Below, piece after piece: positions 20,330-29,927 of a DNA stretch of 64,000 nucleotides. The stretch covers positions 23,832,876 through 23,896,875 of the forward strand of contig OY987305.1 in assembly GCA_963920635.1 (NCBI GenBank). The letters are read 5' to 3'. The position numbers were made by a program, and so were the translations under genes. Position 1 is the first letter of the stretch; each line of letters begins with the position of its first letter. The notes beneath the pieces were generated by a model. It had not been told where the DNA came from and did no database searches. It was given only the letters and a program-made list of their open reading frames with translations. Source of the stretch: Pseudeuparius sepicola. Lineage: Eukaryota > Arthropoda > Insecta > Coleoptera > Anthribidae.

Positions 20330-20435
20330 GTAGAGGGGATAGGTTAGAAGGGGTAGAGTGGAGGGGGTAGAGTAGAGGGGGTAAGAGTAGTGGGGGTAGA
20401 GTAGAAGGGATAGAGTGGAGGGGAGTATACTATAA
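20330..20435 (+). repeat. purine-rich GGGGGTAGAGTAGA minisatellite
   Basis: About six degenerate 14-18-bp units of G-rich purine sequence (GTAGAGTGGAGGGG and variants). The array ends about 10 bp before the TATA-like sequence at 20444. Confidence 0.85.
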
Positions 20436-20443
20436 GAGACAGT

Positions 20444-20485
20444 TATATAAAAAAATACTAGTTACCTTTAAGAAATATCTACAGT
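20444..20485 (+). promoter_or_regulatory. TATA box plus initiator of the 20507 gene
   Basis: TATATAAAAA begins at 20444, with TACAGT at 20480-20485. The spacing is slightly long. The ATG is at 20507. Confidence 0.5.
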
Positions 20486-20506
20486 AGCAGTTCGAACATT
20501 TTAAAA

Positions 20507-21184
20507 ATGAGTGACAGTGCTTACGCTTCTGAATTTAGTGAAGATACAACATCCGTAGATGCTGCCAACGATGAGGATCTTATTCTAAATACGTGCTTTG
20601 TGTTGAAGCCCAATCATGTGTTTACTGTTCACTGTGGATTGAGCGCCGCACGATATTTCACACCAGCTATCAAGATTGTTAACCACCTAGATACGCAAGG
20701 TTTCGCTAATATTTTATTAGATCGCCTCGAATGGAACGAGCTAATTCTAATTTTGACAGGATGCGTCGAAGATTTTTTCAATAAACCTAATTCGTCTGCC
20801 ATATCGAGGAGATTTGTATCCAATGAAAATGTTAGAATAAATACAATGATTAGAGTGGATGGATTAAAAGTTGCTATGCTTTCAAAGGAGGGCGTCGACT
20901 GCTATTTTTCTCATTCAGATATTTTAGAATTAATAAGCCTCGATAAGATAATTTCTTCTAAAATCGATGTAATGTTAAAACTAAATATTTGCGAACATTA
21001 TTTAAACTTTTTAGATACAGTAAATATGCTTTTGTTTAGATGTAATTACATGTTGAATCCTATAGATTTAATTACAGCATTATGTAGTTCAACGCTCAAT
21101 TTAGAAATGTATTGTATTTTTGAATTTTTTAATTTTAGTAGAGATAAGTTTTTAATTGACTTGTATAACAGAAGGTATTTTTGA
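20507..21184 (+). CDS. Polinton accessory protein of unknown function
   Basis: An intact 225-residue protein with an acidic, serine-rich N-terminus (MSDSAYASEFSEDTTSVDAA). A globular domain follows with RYFTPAIKI and LDRLEWNELILILTG, then leucine/phenylalanine-rich helices. I recall similar small proteins at insect Polinton loci but know no function. The region LNICEHYLNFLDTVNMLLF is hydrophobic but punctuated by polar residues, so a membrane segment is not convincing. It has its own promoter and private repeat array. AATAAA begins at the base after the stop codon (21185). It converges with the polymerase gene. Confidence 0.65.
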   Translation: MSDSAYASEFSEDTTSVDAANDEDLILNTCFVLKPNHVFTVHCGLSAARYFTPAIKIVNHLDTQGFANILLDRLEWNELILILTGCVEDFFNKPNSSAISRRFVSNENVRINTMIRVDGLKVAMLSKEGVDCYFSHSDILELISLDKIISSKIDVMLKLNICEHYLNFLDTVNMLLFRCNYMLNPIDLITALCSSTLNLEMYCIFEFFNFSRDKFLIDLYNRRYF

Positions 21185-21240
21185 AATAAAACAATATAAA
21201 AATATAAATGATTTTTATTTCTTAAACATAGATACATACA

Positions 21241-21350
21241 AACAGTAATACAAATCGTGCGAATACTAAAGGTAAGTAAGATATTCTGCTTCTAAAACAG
21301 TAATACAAATCGTGAGAATAGTAAAGGTAAGTAAGATATTCTGCTTCTAA
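21241..21350. repeat. two 55-bp direct repeats between convergent genes
   Basis: The unit ACAGTAATACAAATCGTG... occurs at 21242 and 21297, with two visible differences. It lies between the 3' ends of the 20507 gene and the polymerase. Confidence 0.9.
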
Positions 21351-21379
21351 ATAGTTGCTCGGAAAGTAAAAAAGTGGTG

Positions 21380-24300
21380 TTAATCTATTATACTATAATG
21401 ACCCCAAGGAAGCGTATCGTGAGAATGCTTTAATAAAAATCGTTTATCATCAAAAGGATTAAGGGCGATTTTTTTCTGTTCCACGCTGTAGACATCGTGG
21501 TTATAAGATCTTATACAGCGTTGTGTTTCACTATTAATTTTAAAATTTTGAAGGGCATGCAAATAATCTTCAAACCGAATTTTTTGTTTAACTACATTAT
21601 ATTTAACACCCTTAGCCTTCTTAACGCATGTTCCACCTTGAACTTTATAAGTGTATTGTTTAGAACGTAAGCCGACAAAGTGAGTCATGATTTTTCCGTT
21701 ATTCTCATCTTTCATAAGGCCCGGCACTTTTTTATTCGCAGATGGTATATTATATGGGTTGTCAGCTAAATAGTCGCTGGTATCAAACCGATGTAGATCT
21801 CTTTTTATAACATCTTCGTACACATCTTGGCAATGTATTTCATAAATCAATGAATCCGTGTCGGTATATAGCAGCTTACATTCAGACGGTTGAAATTTCC
21901 GAAGCATATATCCGTAATGAAAATCATAAACACAAGTTTTCGAAATATCTAGAATTGCTGCTCCAATATAGAGGGGTTTATTGAAAATTATTTTTGATTT
22001 GTTTAATTCTACGCTAATCAAACATTCGTCGAAGATCGTTCTACTTCTAAAGTGTGGACTAGAAATTAGATTTTTTGCACCATATCTACCCTCCCATTTT
22101 CGAACTAATTTGACTACGCGATGTTTTCTTATATTCTCCATCGTTTTGCCGTAGACCGCGTTATTCATTAGCTTGAAAAGATTTTTTTCAAATTCGTTTT
22201 TGGCCTGCGAGCGGAGTCGTGTATTGACATCTATATATGGTTTCAACCACGGTGCCTGACTGAATTTTAAAACACGATGTATTTTTTTAAGCACTAACCC
22301 ATTATTCATAGCTTGTTTTAAGTTCCTATAATGTAAAATATATTTCTCTTTAGGATGTAAGGTTGTCATAAGTTTTGATAATTTCGAATTTTTGGGGGTA
22401 CTATGTTCGGCACAAAACGGAAGATCTTTGTGTAAGTCATGCAGACGTTCCGGATAGTCTAAATCTACCTCAAGCATATAACCTATTGGACCTTCGTCGG
22501 GAACGGTAGTTACATCGATATTTGAATCGATCCATTTAAATTCTCCGTATGGAAGGTATTCACTCATGGCCCAACCGTATAAATTGTTTACATCTAAATA
22601 GAGGAGATACTTTGAAATTTCGTTTGATTTAAAATTCTCCATATATTTGTTGTTTGCCTCTGCAAAGCGATTGCAACATTGACTTATACCTCCTCTTATA
22701 GATTTCTCAAAAAACATTAGCATATCTATATCTTGAAAAGATTCAAGCCTACACCCCGTATATTTGAGCATACAATCCCAAGTGTATCCCGGAACTGTGT
22801 AATAATGTGCAGGATCCAACCCGTAAGTCTCGTGACATGTTTTACGAAAATTTTCAAAAACGTCTACTAACAGCATCACATCAGTTTTAAGGTACAAATC
22901 TGAATATTCACCTAAATTTTTAATATTAAATTTTTTCCAAACGTTTTGAGCATGTATATACTCATTTTCATCAATATTAACATTGTTTAGTTTGCTATAA
23001 AAATCATCAATTTTAGGTAAAGATGTTTCCTTTAGTCTTTCAATTGTGTCTATATAGTCATAAGGGAAAATACCTTTTCGGGTTAACAATTCGAAATTTT
23101 CTTTAGGTAAACCGCGAAACATATTTCTGGTATTTATTAAATTCCTTTCATTGAGATTTGAGACTAGAGTGCTCAGTGATGAGTTCATAAATCTAAAGGA
23201 ATCTATAAATCGAAATCTAATATTAGTATTATTATCAAATATTGTGAAACTAATATACTGTTCTTTGTTTACGGGAAGCAATGAGACATTATTTCTCTTC
23301 GCTAAAGCTCTAATTATAAAATGACTATCGTATCCAGAAAGGTTGTGAAAGATAACGGGAATTACAAAAGAATTGGTATAATTTAGATTACATTGATTAT
23401 GCGCATATCCCCTGAAGTTACCTGTCAGGTGACAATGGTCTCGCACTATCTTATCGGTAAGCTGGAAATTTTTATTGCAAATATGACATGACTTTGTAGC
23501 GTCCTTGAGACTTACGACTTGATTCATTGATTTCACGTTTTTCAATTTTGATGATACTATAGCGGCAACTTCAGCCAACTGATCTGCGAACCAACTCATA
23601 CAGTCTGTATTTCGATAACTTTTGTAACAAGAGAGACTATCATCATAACTGCATTTAAAGAAATATCCGGCACTAAACGCTTCATGCTTCTGATATTTTT
23701 CAGTCTTTAGCGTTCGTTGGGAATCATTATATGGTTTTAAGATGGACTCAAAATCGGAGTACATTAAAAATGGAACGCTTTCTTTGTTAACGTAGTTTTT
23801 AAACTCAATATACTTCTCCGTAGGGAAAATTATTTTACATTCATTCATTTTTTCACATTCATCGGTATGCTCTTCCAACTTTTTTTGCGTTTGAAAGTAA
23901 TTTAAACATCTGTCACAGAGAAACTTTTTTGAGTGATGCTTATTTACTTGTTTAAATATTAATCTAGACATATCCTTTATCAAAACGTAGTGATATTTTA
24001 TTTCAACATTTTCATTATCGTTAGTGTCCCAGGTATCATAATTTAGTTTTGAGAAATATTTATCTTGAATTAATAAGAGGTTAACGTGTTTGTCTACTTT
24101 CTGTTTGGTTAGACGACTGGGTACAACAGAGAAATTATATTTTGTATCCATCTCTAAACAAAAAACATTAATTGAGACATGGTTGAGTTTTTCAAATTTT
24201 GTAATTTGAGGAATAGTCATTGGAAACTGGATTCCGGTTAAATTCAAAACATCGGAATAGTGAGGATACGAAGAAGTTCTACAGGTTTTTTTGTTTGTCG

Positions 24301-25141
24301 GATATAGACCAGCTACTATGCTCCAGACAAAACAGGCTTCATCTTGATTTTGTATATTTAAGCAAGCATTTCTATTAGAAATTTGTTCAGGTAACCTTAT
24401 GAAAGATGAAGCTCCATTGCCCAATTCATATTTGTTAATATTTACTTCAAGAGATATTATTCTGTTAAGAGCATACCCGCTTTGACCTTCTTCGAACTCT
24501 TCGAGCGAATTTAAAATTTTTTCATATACGTTCGTTCTGAACCAGTAGTCTAAATCTACTCCTAAATCGATCTCACAGTTTTTGGTGTTAAAATACTTAT
24601 TTTCTAGAATTTCATCATCTCCAGATTTTTTTATAAACTCTGCGCAAAAGCAAGTATTCACTTTAATCATGGAATGAGATTTCAATATTTTTTTTATTTT
24701 TAATTTAAAAATTGCGGAGCAGTCGTTTAGAAATTCCTTTACGTCTTTGTGTTTTAAATTGATTATTATGCTCGTCTGCAGTCTGTTCGCGAAATCCGAG
24801 TTGATATTTTCCCACTTTATGCGTTTTGCTAATTTCCCCTGAGCTAAACCCATTCCTGTATGAGAGTTTTCATTTAATAACTGCTTGATGGAGGCTCGAA
24901 ATGCTTTAATCAACCCTAAAGAAGATTGTAATTTTCGACGAATACCCACCGAAAGATTTTGTTTCTTAAGACATTTATTGAAAAGGGTAATATTTATGTT
25001 TGATAAATTAACCCACCTATTTATTTTTATCGGTAATGGATTTATGTGTAATAACTGGTAGGCTTTAGTAGCATTCTCACAGATTCCTTTAGTAATTTTT
25101 GTGATTTCTTGTTCATCGTTACTATTTGAAATTATAAGCAT
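21380..25141 (-). CDS. polB: protein-primed family B DNA polymerase (Polinton polB)
   Basis: An intact 1253-residue polymerase. Motifs in order: a zinc-finger-like C409/C412/H425/C429; ExoI YSDFESIL (D463, E465); an endonuclease VII-like zinc region with SCHICNKNFQ and VRDHCHLTGNFRGYAHNQC (551-584); ExoII NLSGYDSHF (600-608); polymerase motif A YLDVNNLYGWAMS (D850); motif B KLMNNAVYGKT (990-1000); motif C YTDTDS (D1094, D1096). The N-terminal region with CFVWSIVAGLYP and KFEKLNHVSINVF (270-330) is the usual Polinton leader and may include the terminal-protein function. It replicates the linear genome from protein-primed ends. It is on the strand opposite to most genes. No lesions seen. Confidence 0.96.
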   Translation of the reverse strand: MLIISNSNDEQEITKITKGICENATKAYQLLHINPLPIKINRWVNLSNINITLFNKCLKKQNLSVGIRRKLQSSLGLIKAFRASIKQLLNENSHTGMGLAQGKLAKRIKWENINSDFANRLQTSIIINLKHKDVKEFLNDCSAIFKLKIKKILKSHSMIKVNTCFCAEFIKKSGDDEILENKYFNTKNCEIDLGVDLDYWFRTNVYEKILNSLEEFEEGQSGYALNRIISLEVNINKYELGNGASSFIRLPEQISNRNACLNIQNQDEACFVWSIVAGLYPTNKKTCRTSSYPHYSDVLNLTGIQFPMTIPQITKFEKLNHVSINVFCLEMDTKYNFSVVPSRLTKQKVDKHVNLLLIQDKYFSKLNYDTWDTNDNENVEIKYHYVLIKDMSRLIFKQVNKHHSKKFLCDRCLNYFQTQKKLEEHTDECEKMNECKIIFPTEKYIEFKNYVNKESVPFLMYSDFESILKPYNDSQRTLKTEKYQKHEAFSAGYFFKCSYDDSLSCYKSYRNTDCMSWFADQLAEVAAIVSSKLKNVKSMNQVVSLKDATKSCHICNKNFQLTDKIVRDHCHLTGNFRGYAHNQCNLNYTNSFVIPVIFHNLSGYDSHFIIRALAKRNNVSLLPVNKEQYISFTIFDNNTNIRFRFIDSFRFMNSSLSTLVSNLNERNLINTRNMFRGLPKENFELLTRKGIFPYDYIDTIERLKETSLPKIDDFYSKLNNVNIDENEYIHAQNVWKKFNIKNLGEYSDLYLKTDVMLLVDVFENFRKTCHETYGLDPAHYYTVPGYTWDCMLKYTGCRLESFQDIDMLMFFEKSIRGGISQCCNRFAEANNKYMENFKSNEISKYLLYLDVNNLYGWAMSEYLPYGEFKWIDSNIDVTTVPDEGPIGYMLEVDLDYPERLHDLHKDLPFCAEHSTPKNSKLSKLMTTLHPKEKYILHYRNLKQAMNNGLVLKKIHRVLKFSQAPWLKPYIDVNTRLRSQAKNEFEKNLFKLMNNAVYGKTMENIRKHRVVKLVRKWEGRYGAKNLISSPHFRSRTIFDECLISVELNKSKIIFNKPLYIGAAILDISKTCVYDFHYGYMLRKFQPSECKLLYTDTDSLIYEIHCQDVYEDVIKRDLHRFDTSDYLADNPYNIPSANKKVPGLMKDENNGKIMTHFVGLRSKQYTYKVQGGTCVKKAKGVKYNVVKQKIRFEDYLHALQNFKINSETQRCIRSYNHDVYSVEQKKIALNPFDDKRFLLKHSHDTLPWGHYSIID

Positions 25142-25419
25142 CTTTACTTAAATGAGCAACTAAATATTCTAACCTTACTGTTAAAACTGATGACAAGGTT
25201 CTTGGAATCTTAGACCAATTGCGCGACCACTTGCATTCGCTCTTCGCCGACTAATATAAAAATTAAACTATTTTCAGGTTACCTACCGAGTCAACATATA
25301 TTTAGCTGATGTTGCAGTTTGCAATGTGAGTCGATGAGTCAAGAAACCCGCATTATAATTAAAACATTTTTTTAAAAATATATGCGTCTCCAACCAGGCG
25401 ATCGAGAATTTTTTTCGAG

Positions 25420-25710
25420 GTGTCATATTACATGTAATTTGACACCATTTCCGGTATCATATTACATCTCAAATTACATCTCAAATTTCACTTCCGGTGT
25501 CAAATTTCATCTCAAATTTCATTTTCGGGTGTCAGATTACATCTCAAATTACACTTCGGGTGTCAAATTACGTCTCAAATAACACTTTCGGTGTCAAATT
25601 ACATCTCAAATTACACTTTCGGGGTCAAATTGCATCTCAAATTACACTTTCGGTGTCAAATTTCATCTCAAATTACGTCTCAAATTACACTTCCGGTGTC
25701 AAATTACTTC
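25420..25710. repeat. ~36-bp minisatellite between polymerase and the spliced gene
   Basis: Seven to eight degenerate units of GGTGTCAAATTACATCTCAAATTACACTTTC-type sequence fill the intergenic space between the divergent polymerase (minus) and spliced gene (plus). The apparent open frames at 25382-25742 are by-products of the repeat. Confidence 0.85.
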
Positions 25711-26020
25711 TCTGCGTGGCATCACTCGATTTTGAAATTTGACACCTTTCTAATCTGACACCGTGGTGTCATGTTTCTATTTCCGGTTTCATATTTCATG
25801 CAATTCAGCAAAACAAATATGATGTCTTAGCATGGTTGTTGACCTGCTGCGTCAGGAAACCGGTATATGATTTCGCTGAACTTGCAATTTGAAATGTGAG
25901 TGTCGATTATTAACCTCAGAACATCAGCATATAATTTCGCTGTGTTGCAGTTTGGTTTGTTGACCTGATGTCAGGCGGAAAATCGGAGTATTGTTTCACA
26001 GATTTTGCAGTTTGGTTTAC

Positions 26021-26063
26021 TATAAAGTTCTGCGCTAGTTATAATTTTTTCATTCTACTCAGT
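26021..26063 (+). promoter_or_regulatory. TATA box plus TCAGT initiator of the spliced gene
   Basis: TATAAAG lies at 26021-26027 and a second weaker TATA at 26040. TCAGT is at 26059-26063. The ATG is at 26117. Confidence 0.5.
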
Positions 26064-26116
26064 ACTCTGTACCAGTAATATTAGTGTACCTAGTGCTATT
26101 GCCATTCGCCGAGAAA

Positions 26117-27327
26117 ATGAAGACACCACGTGTGCTAATTTTGGGGAACCAACTTGTTAAGGCTGTAAGTACATTTTACATTTTTTACTATTTTATTCAA
26201 AGTCAGTATCTTAATTATTGCGTGTATTCATCACATACATTTTTTTACAGGCCTCAACAACCGCTCCGACAAGGGTTCCACCCCCGACCTCCCGACCGAG
26301 CATGCCCAGTCTCGTTAGAATTCTGGACCCAGTAGATCTCGTAAGCAAAATTTCAAAATATTTGTATATGCATTTTTGTACGCTTTTTATACATGTACTT
26401 ATACACTTTTTTGGTTTTCAGCCCTCATCTCCCGAGCTGGAGACCATTACCATCGACAGCAGCCAGGACCTCGACAGCCGGGAGATGGAAAATGTAGTCC
26501 GGGAGATGCAGTCGGAGATCCTGGGACTGCCGCTAGAGGATCTAACTTTAGTGAGTGTTAATTTTTTGCTTTTTTATAAATTATTTCTTTTATATGTACC
26601 TGTTGTACTTATTTGTTTTTCTTTTCAGCCACCCTCCCCGGCTATCACCATTCGCGGCAGCAGCCAAGAGGTGGAGGAGATAGCCGAGGAAGTGAGCATC
26701 GAGATCCTCGAACGGGCACAGGAGAGCGCCCTGGAGCAGCCGGCAGCGACTTCGGCACAGCTCCCTTCTTCGTCGAAGGGACGCAAGGTGCCGAAGCTAA
26801 TCATCAAACTGCCGCCGCCCCCAGCTGCCCAGGAGATACCGTCACCACCCAGCTCTCCTGTGCTAATACCCAGCGGCAAGAAGCGGCCCTTGAAGCTGAG
26901 GATCAAGCTCCCTTCTCCAGCGGTTGCAGCTTCTTCACCTCCCGCCTCCCCTGAGCCAGCCCGTCAAACGAAGAAGCGGTGTTTGGGGGCTAGCGCCGCT
27001 TCAACTTCGACGGGAAGGGGGATGAAGGATATGGACCAGCTGGAGAGGGTGCTGAGGCCGTACGAGGATAAGGAAATAGAGCCACTTACGCAAGTGAGTC
27101 AGTGCGATGGGGGGGTGAGTGTTGTGACTGAGAGTGTGATTAGAATGAATGAATTGTGTGATAGGAGAGATGAGGAGATTGTGCGAAATTTAGATGATTG
27201 TGATAGAGAGTTAGAAAGAATAAGAGAGATGGAGAGAGTGATACTTAAAAAAAAGACAAAGCTAAAAAAGGAACTTGATTTTAATGATAAAATACGTCAA
27301 AGGTTAAAATTAAAACCTAGAGATTAA
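26117..27327 (+). CDS. four-exon gene of unknown function with symmetric phase-0 introns
   Basis: Exons are 26117-26164, 26251-26340, 26422-26550 and 26629-27327. All introns have GT...AG ends with pyrimidine tracts (GTAAGT, GTAAGC and GTGAGT donors; TTTACAG or TTTCAG acceptors), and all are phase 0. The second and third introns are 81 and 78 nt with no in-frame stop, so the unspliced frame also stays open. Protein of about 321 residues: MKTPRVLILGNQ start, proline/serine-rich middle with PKLIIKLPPPP and PLKLRIKLPSP repeats, basic KKR patches, then a C-terminal charged coiled coil (DDCDRELERIREMERVILKK). Exons 3 and 4 begin alike (SP..-TI-SSQ-...EIL), suggesting exon duplication. The exons are far more GC-rich than their surroundings. 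AATAAA is at about 27531. No family recognised; nuclear localisation is a guess from the basic patches. Confidence 0.7.
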
Positions 27328-27350
27328 GTTTTGACGTATTTTATCATTAA
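27281..27350. terminator. perfect 21-bp hairpin spanning the end of the spliced gene
   Basis: Arms 27281-27301 and 27330-27350 are exact inverted copies (core ATGATAAAATACGTCAAA). The loop of 28 nt holds the stop codon (27325-27327). It could be an mRNA 3'-end structure. The type is chosen for position only; no terminator function is shown. Confidence 0.5.
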
Positions 27351-28587
27351 GACCATGTTTCTTCCTTAGTATGAATTTTTATGTAAATGCGTGTGTGAAT
27401 GTGCGTAATTTTCTCTATTTCCCTATCTTTGTAAATTGTATATATTGTATAAAGTAGTTTTAAGTTATACTTTTTTATTGTATATAGTAGATTTATGTAT
27501 TTTTATTATTATATAGGTTTACTTCTTTCAAATAAATATGTTAGTGAAACCAACGTTCTATGCTTTTATTTCACTCTGCAAAAAGAAAATACCTAGTGAA
27601 ACATGTAAATTACAAATGTGAAAGTGTTTAGTGTCGTCCGAGTTGCAGATAAGATTGAAATAATGTAAGTATAGTTTCTATTTTCTAATATCAAATCGAA
27701 AATAGTCACAATCGAATCGTTTGACTAGTCTTTAATGCGACATTGCATTTTCATGCACTAATTTTTTGTTGTTTTGTTGGGATTACTACGGTTTTCTAGG
27801 GTTTTCCGTAGTACGCGAATGCTATCTTAGTTCTATCGGGAAAAAAGTCGGCCCTATCCGCAAATGGCAACGAAGATAAAATAATAGTAATTGTCCCCCT
27901 CCCCCGCATAACTTTGTGAGGGTGAGAATTATTATTGTTATTATTATATTTTCATTCTCGCTTTCTAGAAAAAAAGATATATATAATTTAAAAATATGCT
28001 CCCGTAAAGATCTAAAAATAAAATGCCCAATAGAAGATATTTTACCTAAAAGTGCGCATCTTTTTGACATGTCACTAAGGAATTGTCTGTATAACACTGA
28101 AAGTACATCTCCACGTAATACCATCGAAAAAGGTACTTTCTTTGTATTTTTGCATTTGTTATTTGCATTTTAGCTTTCTAGAAAACAAGAGATGTACATA
28201 ATGTAAAAATATATCCCTATAACGATGTAAAACTAGCAGCTTATCGTTAATTTGATAAAAGACACGTACTGCTTTCCAATTTCTGTAGAAAAAAAGCACT
28301 TTCACCAAGTCGTCTCAAACACACGCTATAGGCACGTTTCAGTTTCGCGGGCGATTCCCTGGTTTGCAAATATCTAGTGCGAAATGCATCACGTAATTTA
28401 AGTATCTTATTATTTTATTACGTAATCTGGGTACATGCACGGAAGTATCAAGTTTCTAGTATCAATGCTCTGGACTGAGGTCAAACTTTTTTATGTTTTA
28501 GCGTCAACTTTTATTACTTGAGTTTGTCATATTAAAAGAGATCGAAATTTTTATATTGATAACATTGACAGCTCTTGAACCATGTAC
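27351..28587. other. noncoding stretch in the Polinton with a diverged direct repeat
   Basis: No credible gene. An imperfect ~70-bp direct repeat occurs at about 27950-28018 and 28163-28232 (shared CTTTCTAGAAAA and TAAAAATAT...CCC). The small frame at 27916-28173 lies across it and is not convincing. Possibly remains of an insertion. Confidence 0.4.
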
Positions 28588-28897
28588 AGGGTTTCCCCGT
28601 ATATTTTGATCCACCCCTACAGCTTTTGTCTAGTTAAAAAACTTAAGTTAAAGTTGTAAGATTTTTCCGAACCGCTAGGATCTGTGATCAGATAAATAGT
28701 AAAAATTAGTACATTTCAAAAATCCATGAACATACAGGGTGTTCCATTAAAAATAGCAAATTTATATTTTTTCACAACTTTGCTATGCTCATTTCTTTCA
28801 TCAACAGATCCTAGCGGTTCGGAAAAACCTAACAACTTTAATTTAAGTTTTTTTAACTAGAGAAAAGCTGTATGGGTGAGTCGAGATATACGGAAAC
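28588..28897. mobile_element. foldback/MITE-like insertion inside the Polinton
   Basis: Imperfect arms of about 100 bp match when inverted, including TTTTTCCGAACCGCTAGGATCTG (partly, near 28668) and its complement near 28806, and CAGCTTTTGTCTAGTTAAAA near 28620 and its complement near 28850. An ACAGGGTGTTCC motif occurs at about 28734. It is a secondary insertion in the noncoding part of the element. Confidence 0.55.
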
Positions 28898-29076
28898 AAC
28901 CGGTATTTGTACAAATATTTCATTAAATCTTTAACATTTTTTTTTTCTGATTAGTGACTTATGTTGTGGGAGTTGATAAAAAAGCAGGGTAAACTTAATC
29001 ATCAGATTTGTTTAGATAAATTTCATAAATGTTATAGTGCAAAAAAAATCTTGATGCATTAAATATTTTATTTAGC

Positions 29077-29742
29077 TTATTTATAAGTATATTCTAAATA
29101 TTTATTTTCTCTAATTCTCTGCATCCTCGCCCGCTCTTGGTTGCGAAATTCCCGCCGGACCGATTTGCTCAGCCCTGGAGGGACTTCGCGGAGAACGTTC
29201 CTTTCCTCCAGTCTGGGTTCGTAACAGTCCTCGCCTTCACTCCAGGTGTCCCAGTAGTTGTCAGCGTCTTCAGTCTTCCCAGCTTCCCAGTGGTCAGCAG
29301 TCTTCCAGTGGTTATCAGCCTTTCTAGCGTCCCAGGAGTGTTGGTAGTCAGTCTTCCCAGCTTCCCAGTGGTTATCAGCCTTTCCAGCGTCCCAGGAGTG
29401 TTGGTAGTCAGTCTTCCCAGCTTCCCAGTGGTAGTCAGTCTTCCCAGCTTCCCAGGAGTGTTGGTAGTCACTGTAGTCAGTCTTCCCAGCTTCCCAGGAG
29501 TCCGAGTTGCTTTCGGTTCTTCCAGCGTCCCAGGGGTGTTGATCTTCGGTCTTCCAAGCATCCCAGGAGTCTTCGGGCCTTCGAGCTTTGTCTCCGGAGT
29601 CTCGTCCATGGTCATGACCGCAGTCGTGGTTTGGTTTCCAGATGTGGGCTGGACCTCTCGATACTTCGACCTCCATCTTTTCATCAATGTAGTCCCACTC
29701 CATAGGAGTGATGTTTGTTGAACTGGTATTGACATAACTCAT
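29077..29742 (-). CDS. tryptophan-repeat acidic protein (WEAGKTDYQHS repeats)
   Basis: An intact 221-residue protein starting MSYVNTSSTNITPMEWDYID. A His/Asp cluster (CGHDHGRDSGD) is followed, from about residue 58 to 165, by about eleven degenerate 8-13-residue units of the type W(D/E)AGKTDYQHS. The C-terminus is basic (KSVRREFRNQERARMQRIRENKY). No known family recognised. A good promoter lies upstream: TATATAAAG on the minus strand (29778-29787) and TCAGT (29749-29753), about 30 bp apart. That supports a real gene despite two other long frames that the repeats keep open on both strands. It lies next to the right terminal repeat. It might be a structural, DNA-binding or host-interaction protein. 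Confidence 0.65.
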   Translation of the reverse strand: MSYVNTSSTNITPMEWDYIDEKMEVEVSRGPAHIWKPNHDCGHDHGRDSGDKARRPEDSWDAWKTEDQHPWDAGRTESNSDSWEAGKTDYSDYQHSWEAGKTDYHWEAGKTDYQHSWDAGKADNHWEAGKTDYQHSWDARKADNHWKTADHWEAGKTEDADNYWDTWSEGEDCYEPRLEERNVLREVPPGLSKSVRREFRNQERARMQRIRENKYLEYTYK

Positions 29743-29748
29743 CGTTGA

Positions 29749-29787
29749 ACTGAATGAATTTGTTCACGAACGTACAGCTTTATATAT
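29749..29787 (-). promoter_or_regulatory. TATA box plus TCAGT initiator of the tryptophan-repeat gene
   Basis: On the minus strand, TATATAAAG (29778-29787) is followed about 30 bp later by TCAGT (29749-29753). The ATG is at 29740-29742. Confidence 0.65.
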
Positions 29788-29927
29788 TGATAGAAATGCT
29801 TAAATCAACTTTTTTTAAATGCTGATATCACAATGTTTTTTGTTTACCTAAACAAAAATATCTGCAAGATTGCAAATCTCATAATTACACCTAACCTCTA
29901 AAATGCAGACTAAGATGACCCCCTTAA

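Noticed and set aside
25142..25270. TATA/initiator promoter for the polymerase
   Set aside because: A TATA-like TTTATATTAG (25251-25260) and TCAGT (25186-25190) on the minus strand are about 65 bp apart, too far for a canonical pair.
25382..25742. Two overlapping open frames as a repeat protein
   Set aside because: The frames follow a ~36-bp minisatellite with changing unit lengths, there is no promoter, and the products are low-complexity.
27091..27099. Fourth intron donor (CAAGTGAGT) in the spliced gene
   Set aside because: No acceptor with a pyrimidine tract follows, and the frame continues with a good coiled-coil sequence.
29137..29721. Plus-strand 194-residue frame and a second minus-strand 188-residue frame over the Trp-repeat gene
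   Set aside because: Repeats keep several frames open. Only the 29742 minus frame has a TATA/TCAGT promoter with an immediate ATG.
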